From Erythrobacter tepidarius (GTDB lineage: Bacteria; Pseudomonadota; Alphaproteobacteria; Sphingomonadales; Sphingomonadaceae), in the NCBI RefSeq assembly GCF_002155695.1, contig NZ_MUYJ01000011.1:62001-126000 (forward strand): DNA of 64,000 nt, read 5' to 3'. Positions 28,334 to 41,598 of this stretch are shown piece after piece; within the stretch, counting starts at the first letter, position 1; each line of letters opens with the position of its first letter. The notes under the pieces were generated by a model, which did no database searches, had not been told where the DNA came from, and saw only the letters and a program-made list of their open reading frames with translations. The translations under genes and the position numbers were made by a program.

Positions 28334-29288
28334 GTGGCTGATCGAGGAAGGGATTGCGGAGACCCGCGCCCTGATGGTCCAAGGCGAGCGCGTCCTTGCC
28401 GCCAAGCTGATGTGGCCGGGCGAACGCGCCGCCGGCACCCGCTGCACCGGCCGGCTCGCGGCCAAGCTCACCGGCACGCGGCGCGGGGTGGCGCTGCTCG
28501 ATGATGGCACCGAGGCGCTGGTCGATCATCTCCCCCCGCAAGTGACCGAGGGCCAGAGCCTCGATCTCGTCATCACCCGCGCCGCCCTTGCCGAACGCGG
28601 GCGCTTCAAGCGGGCGCAAGCGCGGGTCGCGGCCGCCGATGCGCCCTCCCCCGCCCCGGTCTGGCCGGATGGGCGGGTGGTTCGCCGCTTCCCCAGCGGC
28701 CTGTGGGACGAAGTGTGGCACGCCGCCTCATCGGGCAGCATCGCCTTTCCGGACGGCGAAATCCTCGTCAGCGTCACCCCCGCGATGACCGTGATCGACG
28801 TCGACGGCATCGGCACCGCACGCGCGGTGGCGCTGGGAGGCGTGCCCGCGATTGCCCAGGCGCTGGCGTGGTTCGACCTTGGCGGTAGCATCGGGATCGA
28901 CTTCCCGACCTTGCCGAGCAAGCAGGATCGCCGCGCTCTCGACGAGGCGCTGGGAGCAGCGCTCGATCACTGGCCGCATGAACGCACCGCGATGAACGGC
29001 TTCGGCTTCGTCCAGCTGGTCGCGCGGCTCACCGGCCCTTCGTTGCTCCACCGATTTGCCACCGCCAGGCTCGGCATGGCCGCCCGCATGGCGCTGCGCC
29101 GGGCGGAGCTGGCAAGCGATGGTGGCACCGGACGGGTGCTGGAACTGACGATCCACCCCGCGCTCAACGCCAAGCTCAAAGCGCCGTGGCTCGCCGAACT
29201 CGCCCGCCGCACGGGGCGCGAGGTGCGCGTCGCACTCGATCCGGCCCTTGCCATCGAAGCGGCCCATGCCCAACTTCGGAACGCATGA
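28326..29288 (+). CDS. Short ribonuclease E/G-like protein
   Basis: A 320-residue protein matching the catalytic part of RNase E/G but much shorter (RNase G is about 490). It has an N-terminal S1-like part with a compact insertion, then the DNase-I-like core. AMTVIDVDG aligns with E. coli RNase E SIDIN, so Asp158 matches catalytic D303 while the N305 position is Asp160. GGSIGIDFPTL gives Asp192 for D346. The CPxC zinc-link that tetramerises RNase E is absent. The TTG start at 28326 overlaps the maf stop; no other good start lies near. It probably acts in RNA processing or decay, but may have altered activity. Confidence 0.82.
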   Translation: MAEWLIEEGIAETRALMVQGERVLAAKLMWPGERAAGTRCTGRLAAKLTGTRRGVALLDDGTEALVDHLPPQVTEGQSLDLVITRAALAERGRFKRAQARVAAADAPSPAPVWPDGRVVRRFPSGLWDEVWHAASSGSIAFPDGEILVSVTPAMTVIDVDGIGTARAVALGGVPAIAQALAWFDLGGSIGIDFPTLPSKQDRRALDEALGAALDHWPHERTAMNGFGFVQLVARLTGPSLLHRFATARLGMAARMALRRAELASDGGTGRVLELTIHPALNAKLKAPWLAELARRTGREVRVALDPALAIEAAHAQLRNA

Positions 29289-29470
29289 CACTCGCCTCCA
29301 AGCCCTGCCCGATCTGCCGCAAGCCCCGCCAGCCGGAGCACGCCCCCTTCTGCTCCGCGCGCTGCCGCGACCGGGACCTGGCGCGCTGGTTCTCGGATTC
29401 CTACGCCGTGCCCGGCCCGCCGGCCGACCCTGAGGAACTGGCGCGCGAGGAATGGCGAGATCCGGATTGA
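29285..29470 (+). CDS. yacG: DNA gyrase inhibitor YacG
   Basis: A 61-residue zinc protein. The four-cysteine zinc site is complete (CPICRKP then FCSARCRDRD), followed by DLARWFSDSYAVPG, typical of YacG. In E. coli the protein binds GyrB and blocks DNA binding. The start overlaps the stop of the RNase-like gene (ATGA). It is the last protein gene before the tRNA. Confidence 0.92.
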   Translation: MTLASKPCPICRKPRQPEHAPFCSARCRDRDLARWFSDSYAVPGPPADPEELAREEWRDPD

Positions 29471-29593
29471 CGCGAGGGCGCAATTATCCTGCCGGACAGA
29501 CGCAAAACCCCCTTGCCAACCCCTGCCGCCTTCGCCATAGGGCCGCTCTCATTTGCTCGCCGGGCTGTTCAAGGCCCGTCGCTTGCAGCGAAT

Positions 29594-29668
29594 GCCCGAG
29601 TAGCTCAGGGGTAGAGCAGCGGATTGAAAATCCGCGTGTCGGTGGTTCAAATCCGCCCTCGGGCACCA
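29594..29668 (+). tRNA. tRNA-Phe (GAA)
   Basis: A 75-nt cloverleaf including an encoded CCA. The acceptor stem GCCCGAG pairs with CTCGGGC; the D arm is GCTC...GAGC; the anticodon stem GCGGA/TCCGC encloses loop TTGAAAA with anticodon GAA; the T arm is GGTGG-TTCAAAT-CCGCC. All stems pair fully. It lies 123 bp after yacG and 39 bp before purC. Confidence 0.97.
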
Positions 29669-29707
29669 TTCGCTGAACAGGGCTGATCGCCCAGAGGGAA
29701 AGTGCCA

Positions 29708-30511
29708 ATGTCCCGCCGCACCAAGCTCTATGAAGGCAAGGCCAAGATCCTCTACGAGGGGCCAGAGCCGGGCACGCTGATCCAGTATTTCAAGGACGAT
29801 GCGACTGCCTTCAACGCCGAGAAAAAGGGCACGATCGCCGGCAAGGGGGTGATCAACAACCGCATTTCCGAGCACGTCTTCACGCGCCTCGGGCATATCG
29901 GCATCCCCACCCACTTCATCCGCCGGCTCAACATGCGCGAGCAGCTGATCCGCCAGGTCGAGATCATTCCGCTCGAAGTGGTGGTGCGCAATGTCGCGGC
30001 CGGTTCGCTCTCCAAGCGCCTCGGGATCGAGGAAGGCGAGCCGCTGCCGCACACGCTGATCGAATATTATTACAAGGACGATGCGCTGGGCGATCCGCTG
30101 GTGGCCGAAGAGCACATCGCCTGCTTCAACTGGTGCAGCCACGAGGAAATGCACGACATTTCCTCGATGGCGATCCGCATCAACGATTTTCTGTGCGGGA
30201 TGTTCGCTGCGATCGACATCCGGCTGATCGACTTCAAGCTCGAGTTCGGGCGGCTCTATGATGGCGATTACAGCCGCGTGATCCTGGCGGACGAGATCAG
30301 CCCCGATGGCTGCCGGCTGTGGGACATGGCCACCGGCGAGAAGCTCGACAAGGACCGGTTCCGCCGCGATCTGGGCGGCGAGGAGGAGGCTTACCGCGAA
30401 GTCGCGCGTCGGCTCGGCCTGCTCAACGGGGAGGATAACGGCCCGGGCGAGGTGTTCGACCTGTCCCACGCCCGCAGCCGCCTGCGCGGCCCGCCGCCGC
30501 TCAAGAAATAG
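29708..30511 (+). CDS. purC: Phosphoribosylaminoimidazole-succinocarboxamide synthase
   Basis: A 267-residue SAICAR synthetase of purine synthesis, which ligates aspartate to CAIR using ATP. Diagnostic stretches are [13 protein letters not shown] (ATP-binding loop), [52 protein letters not shown] and [19 protein letters not shown] 29708 follows AGAGGGAA at 29692-29699; a GTG six bases earlier is less likely. purS and purQ lie about 5.6 kb downstream on the same strand, separated by the M16 peptidase and a minus-strand receptor gene. Confidence 0.95.
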   Translation: MSRRTKLYEGKAKILYEGPEPGTLIQYFKDDATAFNAEKKGTIAGKGVINNRISEHVFTRLGHIGIPTHFIRRLNMREQLIRQVEIIPLEVVVRNVAAGSLSKRLGIEEGEPLPHTLIEYYYKDDALGDPLVAEEHIACFNWCSHEEMHDISSMAIRINDFLCGMFAAIDIRLIDFKLEFGRLYDGDYSRVILADEISPDGCRLWDMATGEKLDKDRFRRDLGGEEEAYREVARRLGLLNGEDNGPGEVFDLSHARSRLRGPPPLKK

Positions 30512-30587
30512 GCTGACACACCGGTTTCAGCGGTTAGACTCGCTTGCGATGATCGGCGGTGATCGAAGCGAGAGACATCTGAAATTC

Positions 30588-33458
30588 ATGCGAAACTTCC
30601 CCCTCGCCGCTAGCGTGCTGCTGGCGCTCTGTCCGCCTGTCTTCAGCACCGCACTGGCGGCGCCGGAAACCCTGCCTGCGGTCGAGACGGCAACGACAGC
30701 GCCCGCCCCGGTCTGGGCCTTCGAGACCAGCGACTTGCCGGTCGATCCCGGCTACGTTTTCGGGCAGCTCGACAACGGGATGCGCTACATCATCCTCCGC
30801 AACGCCACGCCCCAGGGCACGGCGCTGGTGCGGATGCGGATCGATTCCGGCAGTCTCGAGGAGCGCGACGACGAGCGCGGCCTTGCGCATTATCTCGAAC
30901 ACATGGCCTTCAACGGCTCTGCGGGCATCCCCGAGGGCGAGATGATCAAGCTGCTCGAACGCGAAGGGCTGGCCTTCGGGGCGGACACCAATGCCGCGAC
31001 CGGGTTCGAGAGCATCACCTATATGCTCAACCTGCCGCGCAATGACGCCAAGCTGCTCGACACGGCGCTGATGCTGATGCGCGAGACGGCGAGCGAGCTG
31101 ACCATTTCCGAGGACGCGGTAGAGCGCGAGCGCGGCGTGATCCTCGCCGAGCGGCGCGACCGGGCAGGCTTCCAGCAGCGCAATTTCGAGGACAATGCCG
31201 CCTTCCTCGCGCCCGGCGCGCGCTACACCCAGCGCCTGCCGATCGGCGCCATCGAGGTATTGGAAAGCGCGACGGCCGAGCAGATCCGCGGGCTTTATCG
31301 GCGCACTTACACCCCGGCCAACACCGTGCTGGTGGTGGTCGGCGATTACCCGGCCGACCAGGTCGAGACGGCGATCCGCGCACGCTTTGCCGACTGGGCC
31401 CCGGCGCCTGCTCCGGCCGATCCGGTCACTGGCCCGATCGACATCACCCGCAAGGGCCTCACCGACATCCATCTCGATCCGGCGCTGGCCGAGCAGGTAA
31501 CGCTGTCGCGCCTTGCGGCATGGCGCGACGAGCCGGACACCATCGCCAACCGCGATGCCGCGCTGGTGCGAGGGATCGGATATGCCATCATCAACCGTCG
31601 CCTCGCCCGCCTCGCCCGCGGCGAAAACGCGCCTTTCCGCGGGGCGCGTTTCGGCACGGGCGACCTGTTCGAGGATGCGCGCATCACCAGCCTCGCCATC
31701 AGCAGCGCCGATGGCGAATGGAAAAAGGGGATGCTCGCCGCGCTGCGCGAGGTCAACCAGGCGCTCACCTATGGCTTCACCCGTGCCGAGCTCGACGAAC
31801 AGCTCGCCAACCTGCGCACCGCTGCCGAAAATGCGGTCAAGGGCGCTGAGACGCGCAACCACGCGGTGTTCGTCAACGCCGCGCTCGCGCTGGCGAGCGA
31901 CAAGCGTGTTCCGACCACTCCGCAATTCCAGCTGGCCGCGTTCGAGCGGATCGCCCCCACCCTCACCCCCGAAGCCGTGTGGCATGCAGTCAAGGACGAT
32001 GCCGCGCCGCTCGTTGAGCCGCTGATCCGCTTTGAAGGCCGCACCGCGCCCGAAGGCGGCGAAGCCGGCCTGCGCGCCGCCTTTGCCGAAGCCATGGCGC
32101 TGCCCATTGCGCCACCGGCCGAAGATGCCCCGCTCGCCTTCGCCTACAGCGATTTTGGCACGCCCGGCACCATCGTCTCGGACACCACGGAGCCACGCCT
32201 CGGCCTGCGCATGATCCGCTTTGCCAACGGGGTGCGACTGACCCTCAAATCCACCCCAATTCGCGAGGACCGGATTGCCTATCGCCTGTCGCTCGATGGC
32301 GGCGATCTGATGAACACGCGCGAAGCCCCGATGCGGGTGGCGCTCACCGATGCGCTCGCGCTGGGCGGGCTTGGCAAGCATTCGCAGGACGCGCTCTCGA
32401 GCGTGCTCGCCGGACGCAATGTCGGTCTCGGCCTTGCCAGCGGTGCGGACGCCTTCAGCGCCTCCGGCAACACCACGAGACGCGATCTTGCCTTGCAGAT
32501 GCAGGTGCTGGCCGCGCTGCTGACCGACCCAGGCTATCGCCGCGAGGGCGAGGAGCGGTTCCGCAAGAGCATCGAAAATTACTTCGCCACGCTCGATGCA
32601 ACGCCGCGCAACGCGCTCAGCACGGCGATCGGCGGGATCCTGTCGGACAATGATCCGCGCTTCACGCTCCAGCCCAAGGAGGCCTTCCTTGCGCTGGATT
32701 ACGCCGGATTGAAGGACGCGATCGGCGACCGGCTGGCGCGCGGCGCGATCGAGCTGGCGCTGGTAGGCGATCTGGACGAAGCCGAGGCGATCGCCGCGGT
32801 TGCCGCGACACTCGGCGCGCTGCCGCCTCGCGAGCCGGAGTTCAACCGGCGCGAAGAGGCGCGCGCCCGCAGCTTCACCACCACCCGCGGCCAGCGCATC
32901 CTCACCCACAAGGGCGAGGCTGATCAGGCGCTGTTGCAATGGACCTGGCCGACCACCGATGACAGCGATCTGGCCGAGACCCTGCGCCTCGGCCTGCTTG
33001 CGCGCGTGGCCCGCATCGCCCTGACTGAAAAGCTGCGCGAGGAGCTGGGACAAGCCTATTCGCCTTCCGCCGGGGCGGCGAACAGCCGGGTCTATCGCGG
33101 TTACGGCACCTTCAGCCTCTCGGTTGCGGTGGACGTTGCCCAAGTCGATGCGACCCGTGCGGCTGTGCACGAAGTGCTCGCCACGCTGCGCAATCGCGGG
33201 CCGAGCGCGGACATGATCGAACGCGCGCGGCGGCCGCTGTTGGAGGAATATGACAACGCCTTGAAGGATCTCGACGGCTGGATGGGCCTTGCCGCCCACG
33301 CGCAGAGCGATCCCGAACGGCTCGACCGCTGGTTTGCCGCACCCGATCTGCTCCGGGCGATCACCCCCGCCGATTTGCAGGCGACCGCAGTCCGCTGGCT
33401 GCCTGCCGGCGAGGCGGTCGAGGTGGCGGTGGTGCCGCAAGCCGCAGCTGCCAGATAG
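30588..33458 (+). CDS. Exported M16 (pitrilysin-type) zinc metallopeptidase
   Basis: A 956-residue peptidase with a signal peptide (FPLAASVLLALCPPVFSTALA). The inverted zinc motif HxxEH is at His101-Glu104-His105 in HYLEHMAFNG, and the third ligand is probably a Glu in RERGVILAERRD. The length corresponds to two fused M16 units; the second lacks an HxxEH motif, as is normal, and has REELGQAYSPSAG, the Arg/Tyr segment of the non-catalytic half. The start is taken at 30588 so the signal peptide is intact; an ATG at 30549 is possible. It probably degrades peptides in the periplasm. Confidence 0.9.
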   Translation: MRNFPLAASVLLALCPPVFSTALAAPETLPAVETATTAPAPVWAFETSDLPVDPGYVFGQLDNGMRYIILRNATPQGTALVRMRIDSGSLEERDDERGLAHYLEHMAFNGSAGIPEGEMIKLLEREGLAFGADTNAATGFESITYMLNLPRNDAKLLDTALMLMRETASELTISEDAVERERGVILAERRDRAGFQQRNFEDNAAFLAPGARYTQRLPIGAIEVLESATAEQIRGLYRRTYTPANTVLVVVGDYPADQVETAIRARFADWAPAPAPADPVTGPIDITRKGLTDIHLDPALAEQVTLSRLAAWRDEPDTIANRDAALVRGIGYAIINRRLARLARGENAPFRGARFGTGDLFEDARITSLAISSADGEWKKGMLAALREVNQALTYGFTRAELDEQLANLRTAAENAVKGAETRNHAVFVNAALALASDKRVPTTPQFQLAAFERIAPTLTPEAVWHAVKDDAAPLVEPLIRFEGRTAPEGGEAGLRAAFAEAMALPIAPPAEDAPLAFAYSDFGTPGTIVSDTTEPRLGLRMIRFANGVRLTLKSTPIREDRIAYRLSLDGGDLMNTREAPMRVALTDALALGGLGKHSQDALSSVLAGRNVGLGLASGADAFSASGNTTRRDLALQMQVLAALLTDPGYRREGEERFRKSIENYFATLDATPRNALSTAIGGILSDNDPRFTLQPKEAFLALDYAGLKDAIGDRLARGAIELALVGDLDEAEAIAAVAATLGALPPREPEFNRREEARARSFTTTRGQRILTHKGEADQALLQWTWPTTDDSDLAETLRLGLLARVARIALTEKLREELGQAYSPSAGAANSRVYRGYGTFSLSVAVDVAQVDATRAAVHEVLATLRNRGPSADMIERARRPLLEEYDNALKDLDGWMGLAAHAQSDPERLDRWFAAPDLLRAITPADLQATAVRWLPAGEAVEVAVVPQAAAAR

Positions 33459-33463
33459 GCACG

Positions 33464-33494
33464 AAAAAGGCCGGCAGGATCGCTCCTGCCGGCC
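33464..33494 (-). terminator. Terminator after the minus-strand TonB receptor
   Basis: An 11-bp perfect inverted repeat GGCCGGCAGGA (33469-33479) / TCCTGCCGGCC (33484-33494) with a 4-nt loop. AAAAA at 33464-33468 becomes TTTTT on the minus strand right after the stem, so this is an intrinsic terminator for the receptor gene ending at 33518. It may also stop M16 transcripts arriving from the left. Confidence 0.78.
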
Positions 33495-33517
33495 GGCACT
33501 GCCACCGCGGATGCGGA

Positions 33518-35758
<2,241 letters not shown>

Positions 35759-36071
35759 CGAACGAACCCCTTTCGGATTGATCGGTTCAAGGAGGGAGGG
35801 TGCGCCCGCGCGCTGGCACCTTTCGGCGATTCGGGCGAGATTGGCCGCGGCAAATCTCGCGGGAAATGGCCCGTTCGACGACAGTCTGTTTGCAGTTGTT
35901 GCACAAAGGTTACAGATTCGTGCGGGAGGCGAAGCGACTACGACAAGCGCGGCATGACGGCCCGTTCCGCAGCATCGTGAACAACCCTTCGCGCTGCGAT
36001 TGCGCCTTGCCCTGCACACGCTATAGCGGCGCCTGTTGTCCGCCCATCCGCCTGCGCGAGGAGCCCCGCCC
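35759..36071. other. Divergent intergenic region, TonB receptor / purS
   Basis: 313 bp separate the two start codons. The receptor-proximal side holds its ribosome site. The purS side holds a plausible promoter at 36000-36027. Open frames crossing it have no recognisable protein. No riboswitch-like structure was recognised. Confidence 0.6.
36000..36027 (+). promoter_or_regulatory. Putative promoter of purSQ
   Basis: TTGCGC (36000-36005) and TATAGC (36022-36027) are spaced by 16 bp, a fair sigma-70-like match. A start site near 36034 would give a leader of about 38 nt before the purS ATG. Confidence 0.4.
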
Positions 36072-36308
36072 ATGAACGTCCGCGTCCTTGTCCGATTGAA
36101 GCCCGGCGTGCTCGACCCGCAGGGCCGCGCCGTGCATCATGCGCTCGAAGGCCTCGGCTTCGAGGGCGTGGCCGATGTCCGCGTCGGTCGCCTGATCGAA
36201 CTCGAAGTCGCCGAGGGCACCGACCATGCCGCGCTCACCGAAATGTGCGAGAAGCTGCTCGCCAACACCGTGATCGAGGATTTCACGATCGAAACCGAGG
36301 GAGCCTGA
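36072..36308 (+). CDS. purS: Phosphoribosylformylglycinamidine synthase subunit PurS
   Basis: A 78-residue PurS. The sequence [38 protein letters not shown] is characteristic, followed by the helix [14 protein letters not shown]. PurS bridges PurL and PurQ in the three-subunit FGAM synthetase of most non-enteric bacteria. It lies 4 bp before purQ. purL is not in the window. Confidence 0.95.
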   Translation: MNVRVLVRLKPGVLDPQGRAVHHALEGLGFEGVADVRVGRLIELEVAEGTDHAALTEMCEKLLANTVIEDFTIETEGA

Positions 36309-36312
36309 GATC

Positions 36313-37002
36313 ATGGCATTGCGCGCCGCTGTCATCACCTTTCCCGGCTCCAATTGCGACCGCGACATGGCGAGCGCGCTGGAGGCGGTCTCGGGCCAGC
36401 CGGCGATCCGGGTGTGGCACGGCGATGCCGATCTTCCCTCCGGTCTCGATCTGATCGCCCTGCCCGGCGGCTTTTCCTATGGCGACTATCTGCGTTCCGG
36501 CGCGATGGCCGCGCAAAGCCCGATCATGCGCGCGGTGATTGCAGCGGCGCAGCGCGGGGTTCCGGTTCTGGGCGTGTGCAACGGCTTTCAGGTGCTGACC
36601 GAAGCCCGCCTGCTGCCCGGCGCGCTGATGCGCAATGCCGGCCAACGCTTCATCTGCCGCACCGTGCGGCTGACGGTCGAGAACACCTCCTCGCCGTTCA
36701 CCCATGGCTTTGCCCAGGGTGAGGCGCTGCGTATCCCGGTCGCCCATCATGACGGCAATTATTTCGCCGATGCCGAAACGCTTGACCGGCTCGAAGGCGA
36801 AGGCCGCGTGGCCTTCCGCTATGCCGAAAGCGTCAACGGCTCGGCGCGGGACATCGCCGGGGTGCTGAGCGCGAATGGCCGGGTGCTCGGCATGATGCCA
36901 CATCCCGAACGCGCGATCGAACCGGCAGCAGTGCCGGCACTGGGCGGAGCAGACGGTCGGCGGCTGTTCGAGAACATTCTCGCGGCGCTCGCCAGCGCCT
37001 GA
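36313..37002 (+). CDS. purQ: Phosphoribosylformylglycinamidine synthase subunit PurQ (glutaminase)
   Basis: A 229-residue class I glutamine amidotransferase supplying ammonia to PurL. The nucleophile is the Cys in [14 protein letters not shown], and the His/Glu dyad is in [11 protein letters not shown]. The N-terminus [15 protein letters not shown] is typical of PurQ. Immediately downstream of purS, likely one transcript, and followed by a nested hairpin before the converging GGDEF/EAL gene. Confidence 0.96.
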   Translation: MALRAAVITFPGSNCDRDMASALEAVSGQPAIRVWHGDADLPSGLDLIALPGGFSYGDYLRSGAMAAQSPIMRAVIAAAQRGVPVLGVCNGFQVLTEARLLPGALMRNAGQRFICRTVRLTVENTSSPFTHGFAQGEALRIPVAHHDGNYFADAETLDRLEGEGRVAFRYAESVNGSARDIAGVLSANGRVLGMMPHPERAIEPAAVPALGGADGRRLFENILAALASA

Positions 37003-37066
37003 CACCAAGGCCCGATGAGCTTGGCTCATCGCGCCTCGGTTAAGCCCGCCCGGCGCTTGAGCAAAG

Positions 37067-37101
37067 CCAGCGCGTGATGCGTCAGCATCGAGGCGCGCTG
37101 G
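37067..37101. terminator. Nested hairpin between purQ and the GGDEF/EAL gene
   Basis: CCAGCGCG (37067-37074) pairs with CGCGCTGG (37094-37101), enclosing a second stem GATGC-GTCA-GCATC. A smaller 7-bp stem, GATGAGC-TTG-GCTCATC, lies at 37014-37030. The genes converge here, so a bidirectional terminator is likely. There is no long T-run. Confidence 0.5.
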
Positions 37102-37109
37102 AAAAGGCC

Positions 37110-39449
37110 TCAGGCGCGCAGCCGCTGCGGGGTGCTGAACAGCCGCCTGGCTTCGTAGCCCGCCATCGGTCGGCCGAAATAGTAGCCTTGGATCTTGTCG
37201 CAGCCGAGGTTGCGAATCAGTTCGGCTTCCTCGGCGGTTTCCACACCTTCCGCGGTGGTGGTCATGTCGAGGCTCTTGGCCATCGCCACCACCGCGTTGA
37301 TGATCGCCAGGCTTTCGGCACTGCCTTGCGCTGCCCCCTGCACGAAGGTGCGATCGACCTTGATGGTCGAGAAGCGCAGCTTGCGGATGTAGCCGAGCGA
37401 GGAATAGCCGGTCCCGAAGTCGTCGAGCGCAACCGAACAGCCCAGCGCCATCACCTGCTCGAGCGCATTGCGGGCCACGCTCGCGTCGCGCAGGAAGATG
37501 CTTTCGGTCACTTCCACTTCGAGCCGTTCAGGCTTGAGGCCGCTGGCCGCCAGCACTTCGACCACTTCCTGATGAAAGCCAGGTTCGAGCAACTGTTCGG
37601 GTGAAACGTTGACATTGACCTTGACATGATCGGGCCAGTTGCGGGCTTCCTCGCAAGCCTTGCGCATCACCCATTTGCCGATCGGCACGATCAGGCGGGT
37701 GTCCTCGGCCAGCGGGATGAACTTGCCGGGGCTGACGAAGCCGTGGTCGGCGCTGTTCCAGCGCACCAGCGCCTCGAAGCTCACGACATTCTCGCTCCGC
37801 GCGTCGACCACCGGCTGGTAATGCAGCTCCATCTCCTCGCGGCCCAGCGCCTTGCGCAGCGCAACTTCTAGCCGGCGGCGCTCTTCGGCCGAGACGTGCA
37901 GCAGCGGCTCGAAGCGGCAATGTTCGCCGCCGCCGGAATCCTTGGCGCGATAAAGCGCAAGGTCGGCACTGCGCATCAGCTCCTCGACCGTCTTGCCATC
38001 GCGTGGCCCCATCGCCGAGCCGACGCTTGCACCGACGTAAAGCGTGTGCTCATCGACCTGGTAAGGCTCGGACAGGCGGTCGATCACGCGCCTGGCGAGA
38101 TGGCTGATCTCCTCGGCCTTGCGCAGATCGCGGATGACGATGGCGAATTCGTCGCCGCCGAGCCGACCGCACAGCTGGTTCTCGCCCATCAGCGACCTGA
38201 GCCGCGCTGAAACCTGCGCCAGCAGCTTGTCGCCGGTCATGTGGCCAAGCGAATCATTGACCGACTTGAAGCGGTCGAGATCGACCATCAGCAGCGCGCA
38301 GCGTGTGCGCCACTGCTCGGTGTAACGCAGCGCCTCGCCCAGCGCCTCGGTGAGCTGCAAGCGGTTGGGCAACTGCGTCAGCGTGTCATAGCGCGCCAGA
38401 TAGGCGATCTTCTCGGATGACTTTCGCTGCTCGGTGACATCCGAACCAACACCGCGGAAGCCGGTGAAGCGCCCGCGATCATCGCGCATCGGCGTGCCCG
38501 AAAGCTCCCACCAGCGCTCCTCGCCGAGGATCGAGACCTGCACCAACAGGTTCGAGAAGCTCTCCCGATCCTTGAGCTTTTCGGCAAGGTCATGCAGGCT
38601 CGGCGGGAATTGTCCGGTTTCCCAGCTGCGCCCGGCCACCAGTTCGAGCAGCGGCATCCCCTCGACTTCGGCCTGCGGACGGCCGAGCGCGAAGGCAAAG
38701 CGCGGCGAAACAGATCGCACGCGGCGGTTGGTGTCGATCTCCCACAGCCAGTCCGCCTCGTTCTCCTGGAATTCGCGCAGCAGCAGCGAGACGACCTCGT
38801 CCTTTTCGGCGACGAGCGCTTCGGCCAGCCGCCCCTTGAGGAAGATGGTGCGGACCTGGATGGTGGCGACGAGGCTGGCGATGGTGAACAGCACCGCGCC
38901 GCCCATCGCCTGCCATTGCCCGAAAACCGCCAGCGACGCGACCGCGCCCATGCCGAGGATCCCGATGTAGAGCAGGACGCTGAGCGGCGAGGTCGAGAAC
39001 ACGAAGGTGGACGCACCCATCAAGGTCAGCACGGCCAAGAGCAGCGTGACATACTGCTTGCCGTCCGACAGGTAAGGGAACACGAACAGCCCAACCACCC
39101 AGCACAGGGCCGCGGCCACCGCGTTGGCGACCTTGCGACGCTCGAGCTGTGCGGTGCCGACCGGGGCTGCGCTATTGACCAGTGTGAGATCGGTCTGGCG
39201 CGTCCGGTAGAGAATCATGGCGAGCACCGCGGCCCATGGCCCGACAACCGCCATGCCGACCAGCGGAACGAAGACGGCTACCACCAGCAGCGCAACGATG
39301 CCATTGGCGAACATCCGGTTGCGGGTCGCTCGCGCCAGTTCGCCGTGTTCCTCACGACGCAGGCGCATGGGATCGAACGCCGGATTGCTCGACAATCCGA
39401 GCACATCGGCGATCGATAGACTGGTGGGGGACAAAGGCGGATTACTCAC
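37110..39449 (-). CDS. Membrane PAS-GGDEF-EAL cyclic-di-GMP signalling protein
   Basis: A 779-residue protein. The N-terminal third has several hydrophobic segments (such as ANGIVALLVVAVFVPLVGMAVVG and ALCWVVGLFVFPYL), forming a probable membrane sensor. A PAS domain follows (ADWLWEIDTNRRVRSVSPRF to GFRGVGSDVTEQ). The diguanylate cyclase motif GGDEF is intact at residues 431-435. The phosphodiesterase domain keeps EAL at 559-561, DDFGTGYSSL and later KIQGYYFGRP. Both catalytic signatures look competent, so the net direction cannot be predicted. No partner genes adjoin. Confidence 0.93.
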   Translation of the reverse strand: MSNPPLSPTSLSIADVLGLSSNPAFDPMRLRREEHGELARATRNRMFANGIVALLVVAVFVPLVGMAVVGPWAAVLAMILYRTRQTDLTLVNSAAPVGTAQLERRKVANAVAAALCWVVGLFVFPYLSDGKQYVTLLLAVLTLMGASTFVFSTSPLSVLLYIGILGMGAVASLAVFGQWQAMGGAVLFTIASLVATIQVRTIFLKGRLAEALVAEKDEVVSLLLREFQENEADWLWEIDTNRRVRSVSPRFAFALGRPQAEVEGMPLLELVAGRSWETGQFPPSLHDLAEKLKDRESFSNLLVQVSILGEERWWELSGTPMRDDRGRFTGFRGVGSDVTEQRKSSEKIAYLARYDTLTQLPNRLQLTEALGEALRYTEQWRTRCALLMVDLDRFKSVNDSLGHMTGDKLLAQVSARLRSLMGENQLCGRLGGDEFAIVIRDLRKAEEISHLARRVIDRLSEPYQVDEHTLYVGASVGSAMGPRDGKTVEELMRSADLALYRAKDSGGGEHCRFEPLLHVSAEERRRLEVALRKALGREEMELHYQPVVDARSENVVSFEALVRWNSADHGFVSPGKFIPLAEDTRLIVPIGKWVMRKACEEARNWPDHVKVNVNVSPEQLLEPGFHQEVVEVLAASGLKPERLEVEVTESIFLRDASVARNALEQVMALGCSVALDDFGTGYSSLGYIRKLRFSTIKVDRTFVQGAAQGSAESLAIINAVVAMAKSLDMTTTAEGVETAEEAELIRNLGCDKIQGYYFGRPMAGYEARRLFSTPQRLRA

Positions 39450-39535
39450 GCGGGCAAGCTAACCGACAAAGGTTAGATCACAGTAAATTCCGACCTTGCC
39501 CGAAGGGCGCGAGGGTTACCGGCGCCCCTGTCCCG

Positions 39536-41371
<1,836 letters not shown>

Positions 41372-41598
41372 AGCCGCCGCCGTCCCAGATTGTCGATGCT
41401 GCCGCTCTAGCCGCTCGGGCGGCCGGGGCAAGGGCTCGCGTGCTGCGCTGCCTCGCGCCGCCCGACAAGTGTCCGGATGCGACACGCGGCTTTAGGGAAA
41501 AAATAAGCTTTCCTGCCTATTCACCATTCTTCGGAAGATACCCTTCGTATCCATGCGACAGAGATTGAAGATATGATGAAAACCCTCGGGAGCCTGGA

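Noticed and set aside
30534..33440. Minus-strand open frame of about 968 codons
   Set aside because: Antisense shadow of the M16 peptidase; no recognisable domain, and composition is typical of complementary GC-rich coding DNA.
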